NCBI RefSeq assembly: GCF_045066735.1
Contig: NZ_JBISHH010000024.1
Coordinates: 186,001 to 250,000, forward strand
From: Algibacter sp045066735
GTDB lineage: Bacteria; Bacteroidota; Bacteroidia; Flavobacteriales; Flavobacteriaceae
Reading direction: 5' to 3'
DNA length: 64,000 nt
Shown here: positions 19,131 through 28,573 of the stretch, in pieces
Position numbering within the stretch: the stretch's first letter is position 1
How the letters are laid out: each line of letters starts with the position of its first letter
Translations under genes and position numbers: made by a program
The notes under the pieces: generated by a model
What the model saw: the letters and a program-made list of their open reading frames with translations, nothing else
Told to the model about the DNA's origin: nothing
Databases searched by the model: none

Positions 19131-21001
19131 TTATCTTCCCATATAAACCAATAAAACAGAAATATCATTTGGAGAAACTCCACTAATTCTTGACGCCTGA
19201 GATACGGTTGCAGGTTGTACTTTTTTAAGTTTTTCACGAGCTTCTAAGCTCATAGATTTAATCTGAGAGTAATCAAAATTAGCAGGTATTTTTACATATT
19301 CTAAACGCGATAACTTATCTGCATTAACTTTTTCCTTTGCAATGTATCCAGAGTATTTAACCTGAATTTCGGTCTGCTCTATAACTTCCCTATCCAGATT
19401 ATTATCTTGAATATACGCCTCTACACTTTCCACTTTACGTACATCTTCCATTTCCACATTAGGTCTAGCGAACACTTTAAAAAGCTTTCCAGACTGATTA
19501 ACAACAGCTGAATTCTTAGACTCTAATATAGGATTTATTTCTTCTGGCTTTACACTTTGAGTTTCAAAAAAGTTTACGAATTTAGCAGCAGCATCGTGCT
19601 TTTCTTCCATACGTTTTAAACGTTTTTCAGAAGCTAAACCTAACTCAAATCCTTTTGGAGTTAACCTAATATCTGCATTATCCTGACGTAACAGTGTTCT
19701 GTATTCGGCACGAGATGTAAACATTCTATAAGGCTCTTCTGTTCCTTTAGTAATTAAATCATCAACCAAAACACCTATATAAGCTTCGTCTCTTTTTAAG
19801 GTAAAAGCATCTTTCTCTTGCGTTTTTAAGCTCGCATTTATACCAGCCATTAAACCTTGAGATGCCGCTTCTTCATACCCTGTAGTTCCGTTTATTTGTC
19901 CTGCAAAATACAAACCTTCTACCAACTTAGTTTCTAGTGTATGCTTTAACTGTGTAGGTGGAAAATAATCGTATTCAATAGCATATCCCGGTCTAAAGAA
20001 CTTCACGTTTTCAAAACCAACTACACCACGTAAAGCCTTAAACTGAACATCTTCTGGCAGCGATGTAGAGAAGCCATTTACATAAACCTCACAGGTATTC
20101 CAGCCTTCCGGTTCAATAAATAATTGATGACGATCTTTATCTGCAAAGCGATTAATTTTATCTTCAATAGAAGGACAATAACGCGGTCCTAAACTTTTAA
20201 TTCTACCATTAAACATTGGTGATCTATCAAACCCTTCACGAAGCAAATCATGCACTTCAAGACTTGTGTAAGTCATGTAACAAGAACGTTGTTTTTCCAA
20301 AGGTTTTGTAATATCTAAATAAGAGAATTTCTCTGGGTTTACATCTCCAGGTTGTTCAAGCATTTTAGAATAATCTAAACTACGACCATCAACTCTTGGA
20401 GGTGTTCCAGTTTTCATTCTACCAGATTCAAAACCTAATTCTTCAAGCTGTTCTGTAATTCCAGTTGCAGCTCTTTCACCTGCTCTACCTCCACCAAAAT
20501 TTTTATCTCCGATATGAATTAAGCCATTTAAAAAAGTGCCATTTGTAAGCACAACAGATTTAGCTTTTATACTAATTCCTAAAGAGGTTTTTACACCAAC
20601 CACTTTATGATTTTCTACAATTAAACTAGAAACCATATCTTGATAAAAATCAAGATTAGGCGTTCCTTCTAAAAGCATTCTCCAGTCTTCTGCAAAACGC
20701 ATTCTATCACTTTGAACTCTCGGGCTCCACATTGCAGGTCCTTTAGATTTATTCAACATTTTAAATTGAATAGCCGATGTGTCGGAAACAATTCCACTAT
20801 ACCCCCAAGCGCATCTATCTCCCGAACTATTTGCCCCTTAGCAATACCACCCATCGCTGGATTACAAGACATCTGAGCAATGTTTTGCAAATTCATGGTA
20901 GCCAACAGTGTTTTACTACCCATATTAGCAGCAGCAGCAGCGGCTTCGCTTCCTGCGTGCCCAGCACCAACAACTATAACATCATAAACATCATTAAACA
21001 T
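19131..21001 (-). pseudogene. mnmG: mnmG (gidA), tRNA U34 carboxymethylaminomethyl synthesis FAD protein, with a one-base frameshift
   Basis: The N-terminal part (21001 down to about 20807) has the FAD motif VVGAGHAGSEAA and CNPAMGGIAKGQIVREIDALGG; the rest (542 residues, to 19131) continues from MLNKSKGPAMWSPR to the normal C-terminus. The frames join at a run of five C's on the plus strand (20802-20806): reading GG?-TAT-AGT-GGA restores the family sequence GGYSGIVSDTSAIQFK. One added base gives 623 codons, the usual full length, so exactly one base is missing. Everything else looks intact. With MnmE, the enzyme modifies wobble U34 in several tRNAs. A homopolymer sequencing error is the simplest explanation; a true mutation is the alternative. 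Confidence 0.9.
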
Positions 21002-21025
21002 GCTTTTTCTTTTTTTAACTTGTAG

Positions 21026-21041
21026 TGTTCCACGTGGAACA
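21026..21041. other. parS-like palindrome, right copy
   Basis: TGTTCCACGTGGAACA is a perfect 16-bp palindrome fitting the parS consensus. It lies 25 bp upstream of the mnmG start, within its leader or promoter, so ParB binding could affect mnmG expression. With the copy at 19057 it brackets mnmG, centre to centre 1,969 bp apart. Confidence 0.87.
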
Positions 21042-21084
21042 TAAATATTTTTATATTGAAATCAATAAACCAAAACCGCAGTTT

Positions 21085-21495
21085 CTACTTGATTAGGTTT
21101 AAATAATACTCTTCTTTTTCTCGCATCAAACTAGCGTCTGATTCTGTTTTATCTTTGTATCCACAGTAATGCAAAACACCATGAACAATAACACGTTTTA
21201 ACTCGCTATCAAACTCCACTTCAAAATCCTTAGCATTATCAATTACCCTTTCTACAGAAATAAATATATCACCTTGAACAATTTTACCAACAGAATAATC
21301 AAAACTAATAACATCTGTTAAAGTATCGTGATCCAAAAATTCTACATTCAATTTATGTAAATATTCATCATCACAAAACACATAGTTTATCTCTTCTAAT
21401 TTAAAACCTTCATTAGAAATTGCATCTATTATCCATTGAGAAACCACCTCTTCTTCCTCTAAATTAAAATCTGTTTCGTAATTAAAATTAATCAT
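21085..21495 (-). CDS. ybeY: Endoribonuclease YbeY (rRNA maturation factor)
   Basis: 136 residues. The UPF0054 signature is present as HGVLHYCGYKDK near residue 110. In most bacteria the motif is HGxLHLxGYDH with three His zinc ligands; here the third His position holds Asp (H-x3-H-x5-D), as I recall for other Bacteroidota. YbeY acts in 16S rRNA 3'-end processing and 70S quality control. The 5' end overlaps the DUF4175 gene by 8 nt. Confidence 0.92.
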   Translation of the reverse strand: MINFNYETDFNLEEEEVVSQWIIDAISNEGFKLEEINYVFCDDEYLHKLNVEFLDHDTLTDVISFDYSVGKIVQGDIFISVERVIDNAKDFEVEFDSELKRVIVHGVLHYCGYKDKTESDASLMREKEEYYLNLIK

Positions 21496-24400
21496 TGCTT
21501 TGCTTAAAATATTCTTGAACCTTCTCTTTGTAAATTTGCTGCAAAGGTAAGGTTTGTCTATTCAATATTTCAGTAGTATTAAAATATTGTTTAGCGGTAG
21601 GTATTTGGTTATTAGAATTGTTGTTAAACTCATTAGTATTAGATTCAGATTCCCGCTTATTATCTTCACCTTGCTTAAAACTAGCCTTATCTAATTTAAG
21701 TAACTGATGCTTTAACTGCATCATTTTCTGAAGCGTTCTATTATTAAAACCTTTATTCAATAATTCTAATTCTATATCTTCCATTTGTTTAACTAACTTA
21801 TCTCCATTACCACCTTTACCAAACTTACCTTCCTTATTTAGTTGCTCTTCTAAAGCTTGACGTAATTCTTGCTGCTGTTGATAAATTTTAAAAAGCTCAC
21901 CATTTAAATCTTCACTCATTCCGCCTTCACCTTCTCCCTGTTGCTTGCCGTTATCTCCTTTACCTCCATCGCTTTTCTTACCATCCTTTTTACCTTCACC
22001 TTCTTTTTTTCCCTCACCATCTTTAGACTCTCCTTCTTGTCCTTTTTTCATTCCTTCCTGCATCATTTTATTAAGTTGCTCTTGGCTCATAATGATATCT
22101 GGTAATTGCATATCCCCATCTTGACCTTTACCCATAGACATGCTCATGCTCTCTTGCATATTATCTAATACATCACTAAGAATATTTGCTAAATTATTAG
22201 CGGCGGTTACTACAAATTGTTGATTGGAGACACCTTGATACAATCTATTCTCTGCAAGTAAATCCATAGCACGATCTATATTATAATAAACCTCTGTAAT
22301 TTCCTTGTTTACAGTTTCAGATATTTTTGGTTGACGCAGAGATAATGCAAACAAACTATCGTCTACATGTTCGAAATTCTCCTTTAAATTATTTTGCTTT
22401 TTTAAATATGAAGCGAATTTAGCATGGTTAACCTCAATAGATTTAAAATTATTCATTAGAGCTTCTTGATCGAAAGAAAATAAAACCAAGTTATCTAAAA
22501 CCTGGCGAAGCATTTCAATGTCTTCTTGCATTTGATCGCCTTGCATGCCACTGACAGCGGCACCCATTTGCTGACTCATCTGCTTCATTTTTTTGGCTGC
22601 TTTCTTCTGACTATCCTTAGCGTCTTTTGAGTTTTGATCTTTACCTTCCTTTGGTTCGCCATTTGGTTTTTGGCCAGCCTGTTCCTGTTCTTTTTTATCT
22701 AAAGCCTCCGATGCTTTTTTCTGCTCATTATCTACCTCCTTTTCATCCAACTTATCCCTAGGAATCTCTATTGGCTTCTTAAGAGATTTACTTTCTTCTT
22801 CTAATTTTTTAATATCTTCCTTAAACTTTTCAAATTCGTTATTTAAATCATCCTGCTTTTCTTTGGTGTTTTCTTCATCCGTTTTGTTAGCCAATTTTTC
22901 TTGATCTATCGCCAACTTCATTAAATCCTCCTTTAGTTTCTCAAGCTTTTTCTCAACGTAGAATCGTTTTGTTAACTCGAGTAATTGTTGCAGACTTTTT
23001 TTCTTGTTTTTGTTTTGCTTAGCAAGCTCATCTAACTTCTGTACTAAATCATCTTTTCTTATTTTTTCTTGAAGATGCTTTAATTGCTCAAGCAGCTTTT
23101 CATCTTCTTTTAATTTCTCCTCATTCTCTTCTAAACGCTTTTTTAAGTCTCCCTTAAATTCATCTTCTTTTGGATTATCCTTTTGAAAATCTTCCAAATT
23201 ATCTTTTAACTTCTTATTGAAATTTTTCATCATTTCGTCCTGCTCTTTCTGGCGCTTAAAAAAAGATTCCAATTTCTTTTTGTCGTTAAAATTTAAATTC
23301 GACTTTTCTTTTTGAGTTTTAGTAACCTCTTGCAATTGCTTCTCTTGCTTTTCAAAATTTTGTAGAGATTTATTCAGATCCTGAATATTTTCTTTCTGTT
23401 CTTTTAATTGTTTTTGATCTTCTTCCTTTTTTGTGCGTTTTCTATAAGAAAAAACCTTACTTTTTGTACTTTTAAACCTATTAACTAAATCATTATCAAA
23501 TACTTGAAAATACAAATTATAAGCAATACCCTCTTCAATATTTAAATTATTAGGAAAAGCACTTATAAACTCCGAAATATTAGAATTTGAAATAGGAATA
23601 TTTTCTGTCTGCTTATTTTTTTCATAGTCAGATGGATAATAAACCAACTGTAATTTACTAAAACCATAATCGTCGCTTACTTGTCCATAAAAATATAAAC
23701 TTTGCAAATCGACAGAATCTGTTTCAACTTTTAGTTTTAATTCTGGAAATTCATCTTTAACAACATTTATATTAAACGCTAGGTTCTCATAATTTGTTAA
23801 ATCGGCGTTGCTCGTGCTTAGCGTATATGAGAAATTTTTAAAAATTTTTCGTTTTACGCCAAATATGCCAGGAGCCGATTTTTGGAAACTTATAGTGTCT
23901 TTAGAAAATAAATTAACAGAAGTAGTCGATTTTGTTTTTAACTTCCAAATAATTTCCGTTCCCTCAGGCACCATGGCATTACCCGTACTTTTTAAAGTTT
24001 CAGTTTTTTTCCTGGTATGGCTTGGAAAATCTAACACCATTTCAAAATCTAAAAGAGAAGGCACCTCAACAACATTTATAGTATACGGTTTTGATGTTAC
24101 CTTATTTCCAGATAACTGAAAATTAATTTCTGTTTTAGGCTGCGGAAAAATATACTCAAACTCCCCTATTCCTTTTTGTTGTAAAAAATACGTTTCGTTA
24201 TTATAAATAATTTGAGCACTTTCTGGCATAACCTCGCCAGCCGTTTTTACAATGAGTTTAAAATCTTTATTTTCTATGGCATTTAAATTTTCGTTCACCA
24301 CAAAAAACTGAAACGGCGCAGGTGGTTCGTAAGCTGTTTTATAATTTACAACACGTGTATAACTATCGCTAAACCAATTAAAATTTCCTGTAAAAAAAGT

Positions 24401-24895
24401 AAGTAATAAAATTAAAACTGGAATAGCCGCATACTTTAAATACCCAAGATTCTTCTTTAAGTTTATAGCAAGCTTAAAGGGAATTGGATTTAACTCTAAA
24501 GATTTTTGATCGATACTCGCTAGTAACAATTCCGATTTAGAATCGCTCTCGTTAAGCTGTAATACATTCAATAACTTATCGTTAACCTCTGGAAAATGTT
24601 CTCCAATTAATTTTGATGCTTCTTTATAGTTAATCCCTTTTTGAAGTTTAAATAATTTAGCCAATGGTAACACAATAAACTTACCAAGTAAGGCCAATTC
24701 TACAGCAATAAATAACCAAAATAAAACACTACGCGCCGTGGTATTTAACCACAACACATACTCAATAAAAACTGTAAATAGAAAATACAACAAGCCTATT
24801 GCAAAAAATAGAATAATCCCTTTAAGCAATTCATTAGTGTAAAATCGTCTAATAAATGCCTCTAACTTGTGCTGTATATTTTTAAAATTATCCAT
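21488..24895 (-). CDS. DUF4175 family large membrane-anchored coiled-coil protein
   Basis: 1135 residues. Membrane segments lie at about 19-46, 57-83 and 151-174, followed by a beta-rich region (about 190-480), an unusually long Lys/Glu/Gln-rich coiled coil (about 490-760) and a Gly/Lys/Gln-rich low-complexity stretch with GEGKK repeats near 960-1010. The family is widespread in Bacteroidota and of unknown function. Overlap with ybeY suggests co-transcription. The low-complexity Lys codons are A-rich, so indels would be easy here, but the frame is open throughout. Confidence 0.85.
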   Translation of the reverse strand: MDNFKNIQHKLEAFIRRFYTNELLKGIILFFAIGLLYFLFTVFIEYVLWLNTTARSVLFWLFIAVELALLGKFIVLPLAKLFKLQKGINYKEASKLIGEHFPEVNDKLLNVLQLNESDSKSELLLASIDQKSLELNPIPFKLAINLKKNLGYLKYAAIPVLILLLTFFTGNFNWFSDSYTRVVNYKTAYEPPAPFQFFVVNENLNAIENKDFKLIVKTAGEVMPESAQIIYNNETYFLQQKGIGEFEYIFPQPKTEINFQLSGNKVTSKPYTINVVEVPSLLDFEMVLDFPSHTRKKTETLKSTGNAMVPEGTEIIWKLKTKSTTSVNLFSKDTISFQKSAPGIFGVKRKIFKNFSYTLSTSNADLTNYENLAFNINVVKDEFPELKLKVETDSVDLQSLYFYGQVSDDYGFSKLQLVYYPSDYEKNKQTENIPISNSNISEFISAFPNNLNIEEGIAYNLYFQVFDNDLVNRFKSTKSKVFSYRKRTKKEEDQKQLKEQKENIQDLNKSLQNFEKQEKQLQEVTKTQKEKSNLNFNDKKKLESFFKRQKEQDEMMKNFNKKLKDNLEDFQKDNPKEDEFKGDLKKRLEENEEKLKEDEKLLEQLKHLQEKIRKDDLVQKLDELAKQNKNKKKSLQQLLELTKRFYVEKKLEKLKEDLMKLAIDQEKLANKTDEENTKEKQDDLNNEFEKFKEDIKKLEEESKSLKKPIEIPRDKLDEKEVDNEQKKASEALDKKEQEQAGQKPNGEPKEGKDQNSKDAKDSQKKAAKKMKQMSQQMGAAVSGMQGDQMQEDIEMLRQVLDNLVLFSFDQEALMNNFKSIEVNHAKFASYLKKQNNLKENFEHVDDSLFALSLRQPKISETVNKEITEVYYNIDRAMDLLAENRLYQGVSNQQFVVTAANNLANILSDVLDNMQESMSMSMGKGQDGDMQLPDIIMSQEQLNKMMQEGMKKGQEGESKDGEGKKEGEGKKDGKKSDGGKGDNGKQQGEGEGGMSEDLNGELFKIYQQQQELRQALEEQLNKEGKFGKGGNGDKLVKQMEDIELELLNKGFNNRTLQKMMQLKHQLLKLDKASFKQGEDNKRESESNTNEFNNNSNNQIPTAKQYFNTTEILNRQTLPLQQIYKEKVQEYFKQSND

Positions 24896-24983
24896 GTGTT
24901 TCTAAAAACTATTCGGTACTAACGTATTAACCCACTAAACTACAATTTTATTTTTTACAAGGTTTATAATTAGTTGTTAATTG

Positions 24984-24991
24984 TATCTTTG
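24984..24991 (+). promoter_or_regulatory. Candidate -7 element of gltX
   Basis: TATCTTTG fits TAnnTTTG; the ATG follows 96 nt later at 25087, giving a leader of about 90 nt. -33 region is T-rich but lacks a clear TTG. Confidence 0.45.
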
Positions 24992-25086
24992 TTGCAAATC
25001 TTGAAACAAAACTTAGTTTTTAAAGGTTAAAACCGTTTCTATTAACACTTAAATATAAAAATTTAAGCTTTATTATAAATTACAAA

Positions 25087-26598
25087 ATGACCAAAAATGT
25101 TCGTGTGCGTTTTGCACCAAGCCCAACAGGACCTTTACATATTGGAGGTGTGCGTACAGCCCTATTCAATTATTTATTTGCAAAAAAACACAATGGAACT
25201 TTTATTTTAAGAATAGAAGATACCGATCAAAACCGCTATGTAGAAGGTGCAGAACAATACATTATTGATGCTTTAAATTGGTGCGGAATGCCTTTTGATG
25301 AAGGCCCTGGAACCAATGAAAAATTTGGTCCATACCGCCAAAGCGAACGTAAACCTCTTTATAAAGCTTACGCTGAAGAATTAATTGCTTCAGGAAATGC
25401 ATACTACGCTTTTGATACGGCCGATGAGCTCAATTTTCATAGAACCGATCATGAAGCTAACGGAAAAACTTTTATCTATAACTGGCATAATCGCTTGAAA
25501 TTAAGCAATTCTTTGTCGCTTAGCGCAGAAGAAACTCAAGCTAAATTAGATGCTGGTGACGATTACGTTATCCGTTTTAAAAGTCCGCAAGATGAAACAC
25601 TCCACCTAAAAGATATTATCCGTGGTGATATAAAAATTGATACAAACGTTTTAGATGATAAAGTTCTGTTTAAAAGTGATGGTATGCCAACTTATCATTT
25701 AGCAAATATTGTAGACGATCATTTAATGGAAATCTCTCATGTTATTCGTGGTGAAGAGTGGTTACCATCTTTGGCACTGCACTACCAATTGTATAAAGCT
25801 TTTGGATGGGATGCACCAAAATTTGCACACTTACCTCTAATTTTAAAACCAACCGGAAAAGGAAAATTAAGCAAGCGTGATGGTGACAAATTAGGTTTCC
25901 CTGTTTTTCCATTATTATGGGAAGACCCAAAAAATCACGAAATTTCTAGAGGCTATAAAGAAGACGGATATTTTGCCGATGCCATGGTAAACTTCCTTGC
26001 ATTTTTAGGTTGGAATCCAGGAACGGAACAAGAAATATTTTCATTAGATGAATTGGTTGCTGCTTTCGATTTAAAGAAAGTAAACAAATCTGGAGCTCGT
26101 TTTGATCCAGATAAAATTAAATGGTTTAACCACCATTATATGCAAGAACAAAACAACGATGAATTAGCAGAAATGTTTAAAGCATCGCAACCAGAATTAG
26201 CAGAAATAGACGAAAGTTACATAGCGATGTCTATTAATTTAATAAAAGAACGTGCTACTTTCGTGAGCGATTTTTGGAATTTAAGTCACTTCTTTTTTAT
26301 AGCACCAAGAGTATATGATGAAAAGGCCTCTAAAAAAGCTTTAAAAGAAGGTACCGACGACCTAATGAAGCAACTTATAGCCATTTTAAGCACTAATACC
26401 GACTTTTCTGTTGAAACACTACAAAAAGAGGTAAAAGGATGGATTACAACTAACGAAATCAGTTTTGGAAAAGTAATGATGCCTTTACGTTTAGCTCTTG
26501 TTGGCGCTTTACAAGGTCCTGATGTTTTCGATATTATATACATGATTGGAAAAAACGAAACCGTTAAGCGTATTGAAAACCTAATTGCTACAATATAA
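25087..26598 (+). CDS. gltX: Glutamyl-tRNA synthetase
   Basis: 503 residues, class I. The HIGH signature is PSPTGPLHIGG (about 11-21) and the KMSKS signature is KLSKR (about 260-264). It charges tRNA-Glu. A separate GlnRS is encoded at 32493, so tRNA-Gln is probably charged directly. Monocistronic, with a strong terminator. It is divergent from the DUF4175 gene. Confidence 0.97.
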   Translation: MTKNVRVRFAPSPTGPLHIGGVRTALFNYLFAKKHNGTFILRIEDTDQNRYVEGAEQYIIDALNWCGMPFDEGPGTNEKFGPYRQSERKPLYKAYAEELIASGNAYYAFDTADELNFHRTDHEANGKTFIYNWHNRLKLSNSLSLSAEETQAKLDAGDDYVIRFKSPQDETLHLKDIIRGDIKIDTNVLDDKVLFKSDGMPTYHLANIVDDHLMEISHVIRGEEWLPSLALHYQLYKAFGWDAPKFAHLPLILKPTGKGKLSKRDGDKLGFPVFPLLWEDPKNHEISRGYKEDGYFADAMVNFLAFLGWNPGTEQEIFSLDELVAAFDLKKVNKSGARFDPDKIKWFNHHYMQEQNNDELAEMFKASQPELAEIDESYIAMSINLIKERATFVSDFWNLSHFFFIAPRVYDEKASKKALKEGTDDLMKQLIAILSTNTDFSVETLQKEVKGWITTNEISFGKVMMPLRLALVGALQGPDVFDIIYMIGKNETVKRIENLIATI

Positions 26599-26617
26599 GT
26601 ATAGGTTTCCTTCAAAT

Positions 26618-26663
26618 AAAAAAGGGTTCTAAATAGTTTTAAAACTATTTAGAACCCTTTTTT
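26618..26663. terminator. Bidirectional terminator, 46-bp perfect palindrome
   Basis: AAAAAAGGGTTCTAAATAG followed by TTTT/AAAA and the exact complement, ending in T6. It separates convergent gltX and the 26680 gene. Confidence 0.92.
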
Positions 26664-26679
26664 ATTAATAATTACTTTC

Positions 26680-27795
26680 TTAATGCTTCAACGGAATCAC
26701 CATATTCCAAGTATTTTCAAACTTCCAAGCTTCTGACCCATTACCAACTGCAGCAAATAAGTGTGTAGGTTTTCCATCTTCAACTAAAACAAAAGGACGC
26801 TCAAAATGATTTTGATGCGATGTAGATCCATCATCCCATAATACATCACGACTGTATGCTTTTACATTTTCGAATAAGTTCCATTTTACACCATCTTTAG
26901 ACCAAATATGGATGCCGCCGCCTTCTTCTCCGCAAATTTCACCTGAGCGATCTTTCATAACGCCTTCGTATCTATCGCCTGCCCACCAAATATATGGATC
27001 TTCAACATCTACATGGCTATTGCCCGGAGTTTCAAACCTAAAAACCGGTTCTTCACTTAAGCGTTTGTACTCTCCTTTTGGGCTATCTGCCATAGCAACA
27101 CCCAACAATAATGGTGGCTTCGGCGTTACAGAAGACTTATACATTAATAGAATTTTACCGGTTTTTGGATCTACTGCTGGCGACGGATTAGAGGTAATTG
27201 TAGCATCCCAATGTTCTGGTCTAGGTTCTATAACGGGTTTATCAACGCGTTCCCAAGGGCCGAAAATAGAATCACTAATAGCCAAACCAACTCGTTTATT
27301 TAACCAAGCCGCGTTCCAATCATAACCATCTGGTTTTGGATTATCTTTTGTAGGTTGATCAAAATCGTAAGTTGTTCCAAAATGATATAATAAATACTTG
27401 TCTTTATACTTTACAATTCTTGGGTTGTGCGTACACATTCCATCGAAAAATTCCTTTCCACGAACTGGAAGCACAACTTCTTGAAACTCGTAAGGTCCAA
27501 CTGGTGTATCGGCCACAGCACGAACCACTTCAGAATTTGTAACCCAATTACCAAAACCTACATCTTTAGACCATCGTGATGCAAACATATGGTATTTACC
27601 ATCTTCACCTTTTATAACGGACGATCCCCAAATCCAATACTTATCATCACGAAAACCACCACCTATTGGTGCAGGTAAAACACGATTAATAAACGCTTCG
27701 GGAGTTTGATTACTCGACATACAAGATAATAAACCTACCGATGATAAAGCGACAGACCCTTTAATAGTAGTTTCAATAAATGTTCTTCTTTTCAT
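26680..27795 (-). CDS. Tat-exported glycosidase-like lipoprotein (five-bladed propeller, GH43/GH117-like)
   Basis: 371 residues. The N-terminus combines a twin-arginine motif (KRRTFIE) with a lipobox (LLSC, Cys25), so it should be exported folded by Tat and lipidated. Repeated blocks such as YWIWGSSVIKGEDGKYHMFA, THNPRIVKYKDKYLLYHFG and SNPSPAVDPKTGKILLMYK look like blades of the GH43/32/117-type propeller. Acidic residues in the blades could be catalytic, but I cannot assign a substrate. It is followed 16 bp upstream by a small beta-barrel gene on the same strand, probably in one transcript. Confidence 0.75.
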   Translation of the reverse strand: MKRRTFIETTIKGSVALSSVGLLSCMSSNQTPEAFINRVLPAPIGGGFRDDKYWIWGSSVIKGEDGKYHMFASRWSKDVGFGNWVTNSEVVRAVADTPVGPYEFQEVVLPVRGKEFFDGMCTHNPRIVKYKDKYLLYHFGTTYDFDQPTKDNPKPDGYDWNAAWLNKRVGLAISDSIFGPWERVDKPVIEPRPEHWDATITSNPSPAVDPKTGKILLMYKSSVTPKPPLLLGVAMADSPKGEYKRLSEEPVFRFETPGNSHVDVEDPYIWWAGDRYEGVMKDRSGEICGEEGGGIHIWSKDGVKWNLFENVKAYSRDVLWDDGSTSHQNHFERPFVLVEDGKPTHLFAAVGNGSEAWKFENTWNMVIPLKH

Positions 27796-27811
27796 TTTAA
27801 TTTTTTATAAT

Positions 27812-28495
27812 TTAAAACATAATTACAGCACCCAAAACTAGCATATTTTGGTTTCCTTTAAAACGAGAATCTCCACCAGAAAAGTCTAAGTTTTGATTTT
27901 CAATTTTATTAAGAATATTAGTGAATCCGTAAATATATTGAGCTTTAAGTTTAAAGTTATTTATTCCAACCGAAGCACCTACCGCCCCATTAAAATTAAA
28001 TTGTGAAATATTTGTAATATCCTTAGCCGATAAATTAGTATAATTCGCAATGTAATAATCATCTTGAGCTTTATCATTAAACTCCAACTTACCATTGTAT
28101 TGCAACATCGGACCAATATCGAAAGTAAAATGCCTCGGAATTATTTTTATATGCATTAATAATGCAAATTGTGCAGCAAACATTTTATAATCTATATAAG
28201 CTTCTTCTGTACTAATTAAATTTGGTCTTCCTAATATTTCAACATGACTTTCAGAAAGCTGTAAACCAAAGCTCATATTGTAAAATTTATGCGGTAAATC
28301 TACTATAGCAGCTGTTCCTGCCAAAAAACCTTGCGCACTTTTGGTTTCAAAATTATCGGTATTAATATTAAATTGAGTAATACCTCCACCAATATTTATA
28401 CTATTTGTAATACGCACATTTCCTCTTTGTGAAAAAGATTTTGTAACAAAACATAAGGTAATAGCTACTAATAGTAAAGGTCGATTAAATTTCAT
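27812..28495 (-). CDS. Outer-membrane beta-barrel-like protein (unknown)
   Basis: About 227 residues from the ATG at 28495; the longer frame to 28558 is rejected because MKFNRPLLLVAITLCFVTKS is a normal signal peptide ending at FSQ. The mature part alternates polar and aromatic strands (FGLQLSESHVEI, FTFDIGPMLQYNGKL) and ends in LVLGAVIMF with a terminal Phe, typical of an outer-membrane barrel. No family was recognised. It probably shares a transcript with the glycosidase-like lipoprotein. Confidence 0.7.
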   Translation of the reverse strand: MKFNRPLLLVAITLCFVTKSFSQRGNVRITNSINIGGGITQFNINTDNFETKSAQGFLAGTAAIVDLPHKFYNMSFGLQLSESHVEILGRPNLISTEEAYIDYKMFAAQFALLMHIKIIPRHFTFDIGPMLQYNGKLEFNDKAQDDYYIANYTNLSAKDITNISQFNFNGAVGASVGINNFKLKAQYIYGFTNILNKIENQNLDFSGGDSRFKGNQNMLVLGAVIMF

Positions 28496-28573
28496 ACTAC
28501 TTTGGGATATAAACCACCAAATATAGTTTAATTTTTGTATCTTAATTTTTCTAATCATTTAATAAAAAATTCT

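Noticed and set aside
20777..21025. Plus-strand frame opposite the start of mnmG
   Set aside because: Shadow of the conserved FAD-binding segment; the minus strand reads a known family.
22700..23450. Purine-skewed low-complexity DNA as a possible regulatory or repeat element
   Set aside because: It encodes the Lys/Glu-rich coiled coil of the DUF4175 protein; the frame is fully open.
26912..27325. 137-codon plus-strand frame within the glycosidase-like gene
   Set aside because: Antisense to a well-supported lipoprotein gene and of low-complexity Ser/Pro character.
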